Positions 20,284 to 31,345 are shown, counted from the first letter of the stretch. The stretch: DNA of 64,000 nucleotides from Mytilinidion resinicola (GCF_010093595.1 NW_022985455.1:142596-206595); one strand, 5' to 3'. Made by a program: numbers and translations. The notes: a model not told the origin generated them from the letters alone.

Positions 20284-21756
20284 ATGCATTTCATTTCCGT
20301 CAGTCTTGCCCTCGGTGCTGGGGCTTCGCTGGTTGCCCCGGCGTCGGGCTTCTTTCGCATGTCTTGTCCAGGACGTCTCGTGCGTGAGCGGCTAGACCCC
20401 ATCGTCTTTCCTGACGCGGTTTCTGCCCACGTCCACACCATCTTTGGTGGATCAGGCTTCGGTGCCTCCATGGACTACGCTCAAGCTCGCTCCTCCGATT
20501 GCTCTTCATGTGAGATCAAGGAGGATCTGTCCAACTACTGGACCCCCCAGCTCTATGTCCATGCGAAGAATGGATTTTTCCTCCCCGTTCCTATTGTCAA
20601 TTATGGCAGCGATAATACTAGTGGTGGCATGGCAGTCTATTACTTGTAAGATGATGATCGCTCTTGTATTGATCTTCTTACTGACCCACCTGTAGGCAGC
20701 GCCACGAGAACTCACAGGCTTTCCCAGAGGGCTTTCGCATGATCGCTGGCGACTCATTCAAGCGGAACATGACAGGAGGTCTCAACGCCAAAGCCATCAC
20801 CTACTCCTGTTACGGTACCAAGTACGTTGAAACTAACGGCTTCCCTGATCACCGCTGCTCAGGCGGGCTTCGCGTGAATCTCTTCTTCCTTTCCTGCTGG
20901 AACGGAAAATACACCGCAAACGGCACCATGCCCGCCTGACTACCCCCAAACCATGATCTCAATCTTCTACGAACTTCTCTACGACACCGGCAGATTCGAA
21001 GACGAGTGGGACGGCAACAAGCAACCCTTCGTCCTCTCCAACGGCGACGCAGCTGGCTACGGCATGCACGGCGACTTCGTCAACGGCTGGGACGTCGACG
21101 TTCTGCAAAACGCTGCTACCCATTGCAATGCAAACAGCGGCAAAATCTCAGACTGCGCATACCTCACCACGTACACCATAGCCAAGAACCACGCCTGTCG
21201 GCTTCCTCCGATCGTGGACGTTGTGGTAGATGGATGGGTCGACGCCCTTCCCGGCTACAACCCCGTGACCTACGGCCCTGAGCCCGCTAAGCCAATTCCT
21301 TGCGCCCAAAAAGCACTCTCACCTCCGAAGCAGGAGTTCGTCGACCTGACTAACTCCAAGCGATGGGAGTACGTAGGCTGCGGCGTCGACAACTACTTCA
21401 CACGCACCTTCACCGGCAAGACGACGGCGGGGGATGACATGACGGTCGAGAAGTGCGTCGACTTCTGCAACGCTGCGGGCTTCAGCTATGCCGGCCTCGA
21501 GTACCGCCGGGAGTGCTATTGCGATAATACACTGCCGGAGGACAAGGCGCCGAAGCAAGGGATCATGGGATACTGTATCCTGCAGTGTGCCGGCAACTCC
21601 AAAGAGTTCTGTGGTGGTGGCGCGGCGCTTTCGATATATCGCAAATGCACCGCTGCGGCCTGCCAGAACGCTGTGTTTGATGTCGCTGCTCTTAATAGGA
21701 CGGCTCCAACTCCTATTGTTGGCGGCTCGATCGCTTCTAGAGTTCCGTCGTCTTAG
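20284..21756 (+). CDS. DUF1996-WSC secreted protein, frame interrupted near 20927
   Basis: Exon 1 (20284-20645) and exon 2 (from 20696) join in phase 2. The signal peptide MHFISVSLALGAGASLVAPA is followed by the DUF1996 domain (FRMSCPGRLVRERLDPIVFP, HVHTIFGGSGF, LRVNLFFLSCWNG). The frame then meets TGA at 20937, while the domain resumes in another frame as CPPDYPQTMISIFYELLYDT. One extra A at ACCATGCCC would explain the shift, and about 20 residues usual after CWNGK are missing. No GT..AG intron fits. The downstream frame carries the rest of DUF1996 and a WSC domain (WEYVGCGVDNYF, EYRRECYCDN, CAGNSKEFCGG). WSC domains bind carbohydrate at the wall. It may be a recent pseudogene or a sequencing error. 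Confidence 0.75.
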
Positions 21757-22431
21757 TCGTCTTAGTCGATGATTACGAGGACGGCAGTGGGGTGACACCT
21801 TTTCTTGATTGGGCGTGCTATATTTGAGATAGGGGCCCTTAAACAAGAGGAAGCCGGGATACGAGACCTCTTTATCTTCTTATATATCTTGCTTGGTGGG
21901 ATGCATACGGCTTATAGCTCTGTTAAAGAGTCAGAGTTTTCGAATACAATAATATCAGGATTTTGAAACATGACCAGGAGAGGTCGATCAAGGAAACAGA
22001 ATGTATTCATCCTATCACCTATCAAATTGTAAGGAAAAGGAGATAGAATTACAATCGCACGCGCGCCAGATGAAAAAGGCAAATGAGTTTTGCTTCCATT
22101 ATCTACCCATCATCCCATCCGATCCAATCCACTCCACTCCACTCTGCTTTCCACCGCCAAGCGGAGAAAGCCTGTCCGCAAAACAAGATACACTCGAGAA
22201 TACAAAACATACAGGCATGGCCACTCTAATCGCGCAATCGATTCCGTGAGCATCATGCGAGATAAGGAGATATGTGGTCGTGCCGGGATGAGTTCCGAGG
22301 AGAGATGGGCATGAGGTGTGGTTCGTTTCCAGTCAACGCCTTCCGTAGGACCTAACGTCTCCGGCTTCGAGGAGTCTCGATGCAGAGTAGTTGCCTGAGC
22401 TGCAAGTCCTCGTCATATAGTCTGGACGTGC
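21757..22431. other. Convergent intergenic region
   Basis: About 675 bp between the 3' ends of the DUF1996 gene and the V-ATPase gene. A short TCCAATCCACTCCACTCC stretch is seen at 22120-22145. No gene was supported. Confidence 0.5.
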
Positions 22432-23327
22432 CTAATAAGAACACACGCTAGTGCTGGCTCGGGAGTTCATGAGAAGGGCGACGATGAGTCCGTAGAGACC
22501 TGGGCGCCGTTAATGGAATCCTTTCGAGCAAAGTGGGAAATCTGTACATACCCAAGACTTCAGCGAAAATGAGGATCAGAATCATGCCGACGAACAACCG
22601 TGGCTGTTGTGCAGTTCCTCGCACACCAGCGTCACCGACAATTCCAATAGCGAACCCAGCAGCCATTCCAGCAAGACCGACGGATAGGCCAGCACCTAAT
22701 TGGATGAAGCCGGTGAAAAGGGAGGATTGTTGCGTAAGGTCGTTCGAAATCAGCACAGACACAACGAGCCCGTAGATACCAATGATACCAGCCATGACGA
22801 CCGGGATAATGTCTACCGCCGCGAATTAGCAACGCGCATCTATGATATCCGACCCTGCTTTCGAAGACAGGACTGGGTGGTGTGCCATACTCTTGACGAT
22901 CAAATCAGGGCGGAGAACACCCATAGCTGAGACACCAACGCCGGCCTTGGCGGTACCGTACGCAGCACCGAAGCAGGTGAATACGATGGCTGACGTGCAG
23001 CCCATCGCACCGAAGAAGGGCTAGTCCACCACAGTCAGCTTTGTGTATCCTTCGACGATATATATTCGCGAGGGAAGACAGGGGGAGCTCTGGAGGCTCG
23101 CAGGATGACTGCTGGGATAGGGTCGGCGGCGGCGGGGCCTTGGAAGGACTTACGGCATAAACGGGACTGTCAAAGGTGCCGTGTTAGCTCATATTCATTC
23201 GCAATATCGATTTGTGATGAAGCTCAATGGCAACGTTGCAGCTTGAAGCTCGACGCTTATCTCCGCAAAAGGAAAGATGCCTGATAAAGAGAGCTCCCAG
23301 GGCGACTTACCAGAGATCGGTGGACAT
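22432..23327 (-). CDS. VMA3: V-type H+-ATPase proteolipid subunit c, 162 aa
   Basis: Five exons: 23327-23311, 23166-23154 (a 13-nt exon), 23020-22891, 22812-22552 and 22499-22432. All phases agree and give [20 protein letters not shown] to the end [14 protein letters not shown]. There are four transmembrane helices. Glycine-rich [20 protein letters not shown] and the proton-carrying Glu in [20 protein letters not shown] are present. Sequence style fits Vma3 rather than Vma11 or Vma16. The subunit forms the rotating c-ring of the V0 sector in vacuolar and Golgi membranes. The first two exons are tiny, so automatic gene finders may miss them. The gene shares a promoter with SNU13. Confidence 0.95.
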
Positions 23328-23771
23328 GCTGGCGGTTGTGATGGATTACTGCTGCAGGAACTGATTGGAGGGAGTGCGGTTGATGGAATGGGAGGCGTCG
23401 GGGGAGCTGCTGGCGAGGGTGGTGGAGTCGAGCTGGAGTGGTGACGAGGGCGAGGGTGGAAGAGGTTTGGAGTTCTTCGCTTCAATGCGCAGTCCTTGCA
23501 CGTGACGGACGGCGCTAAGAGGAGCCGCAACTTCGTCGATTAAATTTCTCTGCCTGTCCCCCACCACCATCCACTCGACTCTCCACAACCAACGCACCAG
23601 CAGCACAAAGGGCGAGCTATTAAGCAGTGTGAGTGCCCAGCCGCGCTTCATTTATCACGTAAAATCTAACATCGAGTCTGCACAGGAACCCTTTTGCGAT
23701 CCCACAAGACCTCTACCTTCTCCGACCAGACCTCTACCTTCTCCCACAAGACCTCCACCTTCCCCAGCAAG
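23328..23771. promoter_or_regulatory. Divergent promoter VMA3 / SNU13
   Basis: Only 444 bp separate the two ATGs, so both housekeeping genes are driven from here. The SNU13 side shows a likely leader and a pyrimidine-rich triple repeat. A leader intron (GTGAGT at 23630, acceptor near 23685) is possible. Confidence 0.55.
23707..23769 (+). repeat. 21-bp triple repeat directly before SNU13 ATG
   Basis: Three units of AGACCTCTACCTTCTCC..A fill 23707-23769 and end two bases before the ATG at 23772. The repeat is not in frame with the start codon, so it belongs to the 5' leader. It is pyrimidine-rich on the plus strand. Confidence 0.75.
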
Positions 23772-24481
23772 ATGTCTCAAGATACCAGCGCTGCGTGGCC
23801 CGTCGCCGACCAGGCGCTCAGCCAGGAAGTACGGGTCCCGTTCCAATGAGATGTGTCACTGCTGACATTATTTTCAGATCCTTGACTTGGTTCAGCAAGC
23901 GGGAAATTATAGACAACGTGGGTGCTGCAGTGCGTTAGAGAGATACCTCAGAAGCTAACGGTGATGGTTGCAGTGAAGAAAGGTGCCAACGAGGCAACGA
24001 AGGTCAGAAAACTGTGCGATAAACTAGAGATACTATGCTGACATCCGGGCAGACTCTGAACCGCGGTATTGCAGAAATACTGGTTCTGGCCGCCGATACG
24101 AGCCCTCTGGCCATCCTCCTCCATCTTCCCCTGCTCTGCGAGGATAAGAATGTCCCATACGTTTATGTTCCAAGTAGTATGGCTCCCATGCTATATACAC
24201 TCCAATATTATTTGAACATATGGCTAACGTTCCATACAGAGATGGCTCTTGGCCGTGCCTGTGGTGTCTCGAGGTCTGTCATTGCAGCCTCTATTACGGT
24301 ATGTATTTCGGGGGTATCACAGGGTTTCAACACATTTCTGACCGATTTCGCAGACCAATGATGCTTCCGACCTCATGAACCAGATCCGATCGTAAGTGCA
24401 CTAGCAAACCACTAACAATGAATTTCAGCGACTGACATATGACACAGCCTCAAGGACAAGGTTGAGAGACTCATGATCTAA
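23772..24481 (+). CDS. SNU13: SNU13 / 15.5K (NHP2L1) snoRNP and U4 snRNP protein, 125 aa
   Basis: Seven short exons: 23772-23828, 23878-23917, 23974-24002, 24053-24173, 24240-24298, 24354-24391 and 24448-24481. All join in frame and yield 125 residues ending KVERLMI. The L7Ae fold is clear: [20 protein letters not shown], then [20 protein letters not shown], then [16 protein letters not shown]. The protein binds the kink-turn of U4 snRNA and of box C/D snoRNAs, acting in the nucleus in splicing and rRNA modification. Six introns in 375 coding bases is dense but usual for this gene in moulds. Length agrees with the family (about 126). Confidence 0.96.
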
Positions 24482-24809
24482 GTACCCCCGAAATCTACTA
24501 TACCAAGGCCGTAGTGTAGGATTTTGGTCTGGCGACATAGTCATCCTATGTACCATGTCCATACATGGCGGCGTTAAACGGCGTGTTGATGAGGGTTGAT
24601 ATCAAACGAGAAGAATTCCTAATGTTACCATGCAATTTCCAAAATTTATCATCAAGTCCCATCCCCTACCACGCTACCCTATCCGTCGACGCTGAAAACC
24701 ACGATCATGATCTGTTCAACAAAGGAAACCACCATGACCGCAGAGAGCCTCAAAAGCGACGCATATTTCCAAGCCCCTTGGACCTTCGACTCTGTGCAAA
24801 CCCTATTAT
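24482..24809. other. Intergenic, convergent 3' ends
   Basis: About 330 bp between SNU13 and the 3' end of the Argonaute remnant. Nothing was recognised. Confidence 0.5.
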
Positions 24810-27166
24810 TCAAATCCAGAACATGACATCTTCCAAGTTTTTGTGCCAAGGATTCTTGCGATTGGAATCATTCCCATGCCAGGGATTCCAGTCTAGGCTT
24901 TCAGACAATTTCTCCGCAGCTTTCCTCATGTATTTTTCATGCGTTTCATCCTTGTCTTCCCTGTCTCTCTTTCTCTTAATCTTAAGTGCAGCTTTTCCGT
25001 TCTCATTCCATTTCCTGAGATACGCACGCCTGCGATCGCAGAGGAGATGTGCCAGGTAAGCAGGCGGCGCATAAGAGATGAATTTGTTGCACGGCCGAGA
25101 GCGTAACAGAACGAGTGCTTCAGGCTCTGGATCTGTGCATGATTCAGGCGCATATCATTCTAAAGTCCTTGGTAGTGGGCTGGTCGAGCGGTACCTTTGA
25201 TCGCCGCATGCGCTTGAAGACTTTCGACGAAGTTAGCGCAAGTCTATGGATAATCTAGTGACGCTGCTTACTAGAAATTGTGCTTGCCAGGCTGTGTGGC
25301 AACCTGATCAACGACAAGGCCGGGCCTTGGGTTACCGTTGGCTCCTTAGCACCCCTGAAAGTCGAATCAACTGTGCCGCTGAGTTGATTTGGGTAGAATT
25401 GAGTGTGGTGTCTCTTTCCGACGATGAGGAAGGTGATGATAGGCTTCTTCGCATCAGTTCCCGCCACAGCTTGGTAGGCTTCAGTGACTGCGTTGATTTC
25501 CTTGCTGATAACCTCGAGGTATTGCCCTTCGCTCACGCCGTCTCGGTAGAAAAGTATCCGTCCTGGTAAGATTTTGTTTTTCGCCTTCCAAGCCAGAAGG
25601 CGCTCTTTCACCATGTCCTCCATGTCACCAGTGATCTACAACTCGTCAGCTAACGCAATACTGTGAGAGAATTGGTACTCTGGGCATACCTCAGTGCGAC
25701 CGGCTTGAAGGCGTATGGAGCTAAGATAGGTTATGAAATGCTCGTCTATGCTTCCAACAAGGGCGGCGATACTTGGACTGCCATCCGGCCCATTTCCAGG
25801 CGGGTGGCTGACATCTGCACCAAGAACGATCGTATCCAGCGCGCCCTTCGCGCCGCCCTTTAGAAGGCTGAATTCGTTGCTCGTTTCTAGGCTTCTCGAA
25901 CTGGCTCCTGACGCAACAGACCACTCGGATTCCATGAACAGTCTCTGCAATTCGCTTGATCACACCATAGATACCCTGGTGCTCTTGGGGCAGTACGACG
26001 AGGAGCGAGACGTTCCTGCCGTTACGCGAAATGTATGTCATGTAGCTATCGATGCGCTCCATGTCCTCCTTACCACGGAAGGGCTCTTCAAGTCGACGTT
26101 TTTGAAGTAATTTATCTGCCCTCTACTGACCTTCATCTAGACCACAACATCAACATACCAGATTTTACTCTATCGGGACTAATCTCTAGGAAGTAAAGGC
26201 CCTCATTGAATATGTAATTAACACTCTCGAACGGTTTACGAAGAGCGTGTTTCATCATATCGGAGTTATGGGTCTTACTCAGTGTCTCGCCGACGAATTG
26301 GTTGGGCACAATTTCGAGCAGTTCTCCTGGAATCCACAAGCCGCCAGTTTTAGAGTCCTTTGCACCAGGAATTCCAACGTTGACGTGTGGCCAATTAGGG
26401 TACTTCAATTCGATACCGCACTCTGCAGATTACGTTAGCTAAGGGTGGTGTGTTCGACTCGAAATTACTTACCTCGATACCCTGCTTGAACATTTATTTT
26501 TGTTCCGGTCTGCTTATTAGTGAATATTTGACTCGGAGGAGATTGTCCAAAGTTTTGGAACACTTTCAGCCTGTGGTGGTCAAGGTCGGGATCAGGCTTT
26601 CCTGCTAACTGAGGCCGCTCATAAGCAATCCTCAGTACTTTTCCCCGCAACAGCCTCTCAACCTGGCGACGGCTGTAGTGCTTCGGTCTCCCTTCCTCGT
26701 GTTCCAGATTTCGCTCGAAATCAGTCACGCTGATGGGCTTGAAGAAAGCAGAAGTTGCGGTGTTGACGTTCAACAAGGTTCGATTGCCACTTCCTGGTCG
26801 GATTGATGTGAAGTACCTTCGATTGGCATAGAGGGAGGTCATCGGGTTGTATCCATTGTTGACGAAGAACTTGTTCGCTCCAACCTAAGTAATTCTCGTC
26901 TCATCAACATCGCAGATCTTTCCAGAGATGATGGCATTCAGTGCCGTTGCGATGACTAATGCGTGCTGCTCCGCCTCATCGCCCTTGGGCTCGAATGATG
27001 CGTCGAAAGGATCGTGGCTTGCTAGATATTCAGGCTCAATCTTCCTGTTGAGGTTGATGTCGATTGTCTTCACTGTCTTCATCTCTCCATTCTGCTTTTG
27101 ATAAGTAAGCCCTTCTAAAGTTTCCTTGGAACTGGCACCAACTTCCGTGGTGTACAAGCCACAAAG
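24810..27166 (-). pseudogene. Argonaute (QDE-2-like) pseudogene
   Basis: Minus-strand remnants in correct order: part of the N domain, VGANKFFVNNGY, the PAZ side (CGIELKYPNWPHVNVG), MID (VSLLVVLPQEHQGIYGVIKR) and PIWI with catalytic Asp in GADVSHP and RDGVSEGQY, the KRHHTQFYP block, ARPAHY, and the final NPWHKNLEDVMFWI. Damage: no start, since the N-terminal third of the N domain is absent and sequence begins at 27166; in-frame TAG at 26885-26887 and 25160-25162; frame changes near 25880, 25340 and 25085; and a shortened linker before MID. Several introns are still good (for example GTAAGT at 26472). Argonaute is the small-RNA-guided core of RNA silencing. Both PIWI Asp residues remain, so the gene was once functional. 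Confidence 0.88.
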
Positions 27167-27231
27167 CTGGATAGGGCTTTTGCACCAGACTCATTATCAC
27201 CTGGCGTCTGCCTCCTACGATCCATCATACC

Positions 27232-28254
27232 TTAAGCAAACGGAGGCGGGGCTGGCATTCCAGGAGGAGGAGGCATTCCAAAAGGAGGTGGAGGAGGAGG
27301 AGGGGGGGTACATGCCACCAGTACCTATGGCCATTCCTTGCGTTGCTAATCCAGTCGACCCAACCGACCAACCTTGCCGCCCTGTTTTTGGAATATGCTC
27401 GATACCCTAGCTGCAAAGAGAGCCGAAAATGAGAAGATGATCCACTGAAAAACACTCAAAGTCTTCCCAGCTGTGATGCGGAAGCTTGATACGGCCTCGT
27501 TCTGGGTAATAAACTCCATCGCACCCGTAGCCTGGCTGACTGCAATTACCGATGCCAAAGCCAGCCCGACTGATAACCACATCAATGCAAGCGAGGCACG
27601 TCTTAATAACTGCCTGCGGTTCTCTGCAGTTAAGTTGTTCTTTAGGGGTGCTTTTAGGTGTCATTTTAATAGCGCTAATAGGATTAGGCTGATGAAGAAC
27701 ACAACGCCGGCGGCTGCGAGGAGGTAAAGAATGATCTTTGACTGGATTGTGAAGGCGAGAGACACTAGGGCTGCTGAAATCGTTGTACTTGTTACGTTGG
27801 CGTTGCTGTTGAGAATAGAGTTGAGAAGGGCGCCGGCTGTCTTGCCAGAGCTGGATTGGCAAAACAGCTTATTTGATATGGAGGCGCAGATGCCTATTTA
27901 AGTATTAATGGATGTTCTTGAACAAAAGTAACAACAACTTACCAAAGTAGTTTACACGTATTGCAGAAATTGTTGACACTGTACTATTCCTCCCTTCTAT
28001 CTTTGCTGCAAAGATGTTTGGGATTCCTGGCGAGTTTGATACACAACCGGTAAGACACAACGCTGTATGTAAATTAGCAAAGCCGAAAAATGAATGATGC
28101 TTGGGGACGTTACTATAGAAGAGGAGAATTGGTATAAGTAAAAGGTAAACCAAAAGGCGGTAGTTGACATTGTCTAAAATCCGAATCGGTACAAATCCGC
28201 AGAGACAACACGATCGGGTCTAGCACACATACTCATACGATCAGAGATAGTCAT
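27232..28254 (-). pseudogene. Fig1-like membrane protein gene, disrupted
   Basis: Four exons join cleanly: 28254-28233, 28173-28114, 28062-27943 and 27893 onward. They give NNVNYRLLVYLLLIPILLFY, CLTGCVSNSPGIPNIF, IRVNYFGICASISNKLFC and later hydrophobic helices. The GYFGxC-type signature and four membrane segments fit the Fig1/claudin-like family, which acts in Ca2+ influx and membrane fusion during mating. An in-frame TGA (27661-27663) interrupts after LLALLK. Further on, a T5 tract (27385-27389) appears one base short, because the reading resumes one frame away into a proline-rich tail (MYPPPPPPPPFGMPPPPG) ending at 27232. The 3' end lies only 66 bp from where the Argonaute remnant begins. 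Confidence 0.6.
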
Positions 28255-29994
28255 GTTCGAACTGTTGTTGTTGTTGAGGACTTGTCGTCGAAGGGTAGTG
28301 TTTGTAGAGAAGGAAAGTCTCTGATTGAAGTCCAGTCGTGGGGTATCTTTGTAAATGGAAAAGTATTGCCAGCAGTGAGTGCGCCGTTGGGGGTTCTTAG
28401 ATGGTTTGAACCATTTAATGTCGATGCCACGCGTTACGACCTAATTAAGTGATAGTTGATGTCATATTTTGAGAAAGGTACAAGGCAGATTCGCAAGATA
28501 CGCGCGCGCCATCTCTTACGATGGTATGCTGGAACTCCTCCATTACAGCCTAAAAGGGCCCGGCATATGAAGCGTGTCCGTCTTGGAGGCGTTCTTCGTG
28601 CGGCAGTGCTAGGAATATCGAGCTCGGGAGTTTTCACTCGCCGAGAGTCTGCTCCCTATCGGTTCCCTTTCCAGAACCCGCATTTTCCTCTTATTTATAG
28701 CTTTTTGGGTTAAAACTCCATGGTTTCAGCTTTCAAGATTGCCCCGAGAGGCGGTCCTAGTAACGTGGAGGCGTTTGACTCCACGCGTTTCCTCTTCTTC
28801 GATTCTCCAATGACGACGCTTCAGTGGAGATCAAGGGCCAACCCTATCGACTTCTAGCTTGCACGAGCGGCGCAACAAGCTGCGGTGCGAAACCCATGAC
28901 GTTAGGCAACTGCCGCTCGCCAACACCCGGTTTTTTCATTGCTTAATTGCCCTATCCCAACAATTAGGCACAGCTTTGAAGCACAGCGCTTCTTCAGCCC
29001 AGATGTCTCGCTAGCTAAGCCGACAGCCTTGCCGCAGCCGATAGCTACCCCGTAGCCGATGTGGGTGGCATGGATACCAACAGAGCTACCCATCCTGAAC
29101 GGCGTTGAAACCTAGGAACTGCCGTTGCGCGCGTCGCGCACGTTGGAGAACACCTTCTCTCCACTTTTGAGCGGAGCGGGTAGGCTGTTGGGTTTAGGGT
29201 GGAGAAGATCAGACGCGAAGCTCGTAGCCAAGCCGTGCCGCACGCTCAAGAAGCGAAGAAGTTAGCGCAAATAGTTGTGCTAATTTTAGGAAGACTCGAA
29301 CCACCTTTCTGAGCTTTGATTACTTCTTGGAGTTTTGCTTGAGGCTATGTTTTGGAGATTGACTGCTTGAATGTTGAGACAATGGGGACAAGCAGTATAA
29401 GGAAGAAAGTCTTATTAGGAGCATAGACTCGACCACGCAGGAACAGGAACAGTTGCTATTCGGAGCAGACGGTGAAAGAAAGATGGGTGTTTGTTTTTTA
29501 TCACATCACGGCCAGACATCGATGTAAGCCTGCCTGCGATAGAACTTGAGTGCTTGGATGCCTGGTCGCCTGGTCGTAGGCGGACGACGCTTTGGCCACC
29601 TTTTATGCCCGTGCAGGAACATCGTGCTCAGCTGTACAGGAGGCACAACAGCGCATGTAAACAGTCGAATTAGCTAGTTCCTTATTGTGTTGGAAGGAAC
29701 ATCTAGAAATGCTCAACTCCAAGGACTAGGCCTTAGATAGCTATATACAGCAATTCGAAGAGCCTCACGTTGTCTGTAGATTCTATCACGGAGACCTGAA
29801 CGGGAGCCTCCTATTGGCCAATTCCTTATTGATAATGTTGAGCCTAAGTCGACGGTGGAAGGTATCCTGCCCACTGCCTGTCTCCTCCTGATCGATCACC
29901 TTCTCTCGACCTGCGGCCCTTTTATGGACCAAAACCACAACTTCGATCACCAACATTGTCCATCGCCCAAGTCTTCAATCCTGCTTCAGATACC
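28255..29994. other. 1.7-kb gene-poor region
   Basis: No gene could be supported. A hairpin CGTGGAG..CTCCACG lies near 28765-28785, and GC-rich palindromic words such as GCGCGCGTCGCGC occur near 29126. It may hold old transposon sequence, but no ends were identified. Confidence 0.45.
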
Positions 29995-30562
29995 ATGGGC
30001 GTGGTCGCCCTTGTTCAAGGCTTCAAACTCGATGTCGCCAAGCTCGACGAAGTGCTTGCGGCAGCCGGTATTCCACCAACTGGTAGATCGCAGCCTTTCT
30101 CTCAAGAAACCTCAGTCGTCGCGGAGCTCTGCAAAACCAAAGGCGCTGATTGCGAAATCCGAATCTTTATGCCGCTGAAGAGGGGATACAGCTTGTCGAG
30201 CTATGTCTTTATTTGCTTTGATTGGGTTTATGTGCACAACGCGAGAGACATTGAGGGCTTGTTGCAAAAGCCAGTGCCGGCTGCCTTCGAAGCCATACGC
30301 AAATCGCTCCAGGCTGAGTCAGGCATTTCAAAGTACATTGTATGCAACGACGACGATACTACATGGATCCCGGAAGAGTTAATTGCGCGCAACACGGTGA
30401 GTTGTTAATGTACAGGCATGAATCATCTAGCTAAACTCAGCATAGCCCCCAGTACATTGCGGTGTGTGTGATGCTGTCTTTGATAATTGGACCGCCCGCT
30501 TTTTCCATCGTCGTAATCAGCATGGAATAGACGAAGACAGGGAGCCATTGCCTGATTGTTAG
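29995..30562 (+). CDS. Unknown protein with C-terminal C2H2-type finger, 172 aa
   Basis: Two exons, 29995-30396 and 30446-30562, phase 0, with a 49-bp intron (GTGAGT...GCATAG, branch GCTAAAC). Residues 1-134 have no recognised domain (MGVVALVQGFKLDVAKLDEV; later LSSYVFICFDWVYVHNARDI). Exon 2 supplies HCGVCDAVFDNWTARFFHRR followed by NQH, a CX2CX12HX4H zinc finger. Finding the finger only after splicing supports the model. A single finger could bind protein or nucleic acid; no function is assigned. The gene lies in the accessory part between the Fig1-like remnant and the repeats. Confidence 0.55.
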
Positions 30563-30937
30563 AGTATGCAAGAAAGGATGCGCTAAGTGGGATGAGTGGA
30601 ATGGCGTGGTGCTAGCTGTTCGAGGCGATGTTAAATAGAATTCATCACTGAGGTGTGGAGGAATAGTAGCCCGAGTGTTACAGATTCGATTAACACGTGA
30701 CTATGCTATGCCTAAGCTCAGAGGATTACAACATGAATATGACGCCATTGGAGAGCCAAAGAAAACAAGAAACAGAGTAGCTGTGATAGTATACACAGCT
30801 TGGTATAAAAGTCAAGACGCAGAAGACATTCAGGTTCGATCCGCACCACCACCTTTTCCCTTTGCCCTTTGCCCTTGTGCCGTCCCTCCCAATGGTAAGA
30901 CCTCGACAGTTGACCCACCGCGATGTGGCCGACCCCA
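30563..30937. other. Intergenic, nothing recognised
   Basis: Convergent region between two uncharacterised genes. Antisense and sense frames here have no support. Confidence 0.4.
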
Positions 30938-31345
30938 TTACAGCCCACCACGCGACGTCCTGTCCGCGGCTTCCACAAAGGCCGCCAAGAACGGGGACCT
31001 TGAAGCGGCCTCTCTAACTTCAAGGAGTATATAGATATTGGCTGGAGATGGAACAGGCACGCCCGGCGTCGGCCGGTTTAATACATTTACTGGTTGCGCC
31101 GGCTGCTGGGTTATCCAGGGGTCTTGCGCGCCCGTAGCGGAGGGCGGCCACGAGGCGGGGAGATTGTAATAGTTGTGGTTCGGTGCGCTGTCGCCGGCCG
31201 TATTGGTCGCACTTGAAGTGCTGGCGGTGCTGGCGGTGCTAGCAGTGCTGGGCTGCATGCAAGGAACCCATGAATTGGTACGAGCATCGAGATAGAACCG
31301 CCGATCATCAGTCCACAAGGTCCCGTCCGTATTTCGAAACGTCAT
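30938..31345 (-). CDS. Uncharacterised protein, 135 aa (5' end uncertain)
   Basis: Minus-strand frame beginning MTFRNTDGTLWTDDRRFYLD, then NSWVPC, a Ser-Thr-Ala repeat (STASTASTAST), and a proline-rich part. Upstream, the same frame stays open to an acceptor at 31376 (reading LCRYAKHFD before the Met). A further stretch at 31417-31500 (QIFQIPFIVVRSSGGSQILQ) could be an earlier exon with a 41-bp intron, so the true protein may be longer. A stop upstream and no clear ATG leave the start unresolved. Family unknown. Confidence 0.4.
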   Translation of the reverse strand: MTFRNTDGTLWTDDRRFYLDARTNSWVPCMQPSTASTASTASTSSATNTAGDSAPNHNYYNLPASWPPSATGAQDPWITQQPAQPVNVLNRPTPGVPVPSPANIYILLEVREAASRSPFLAAFVEAADRTSRGGL

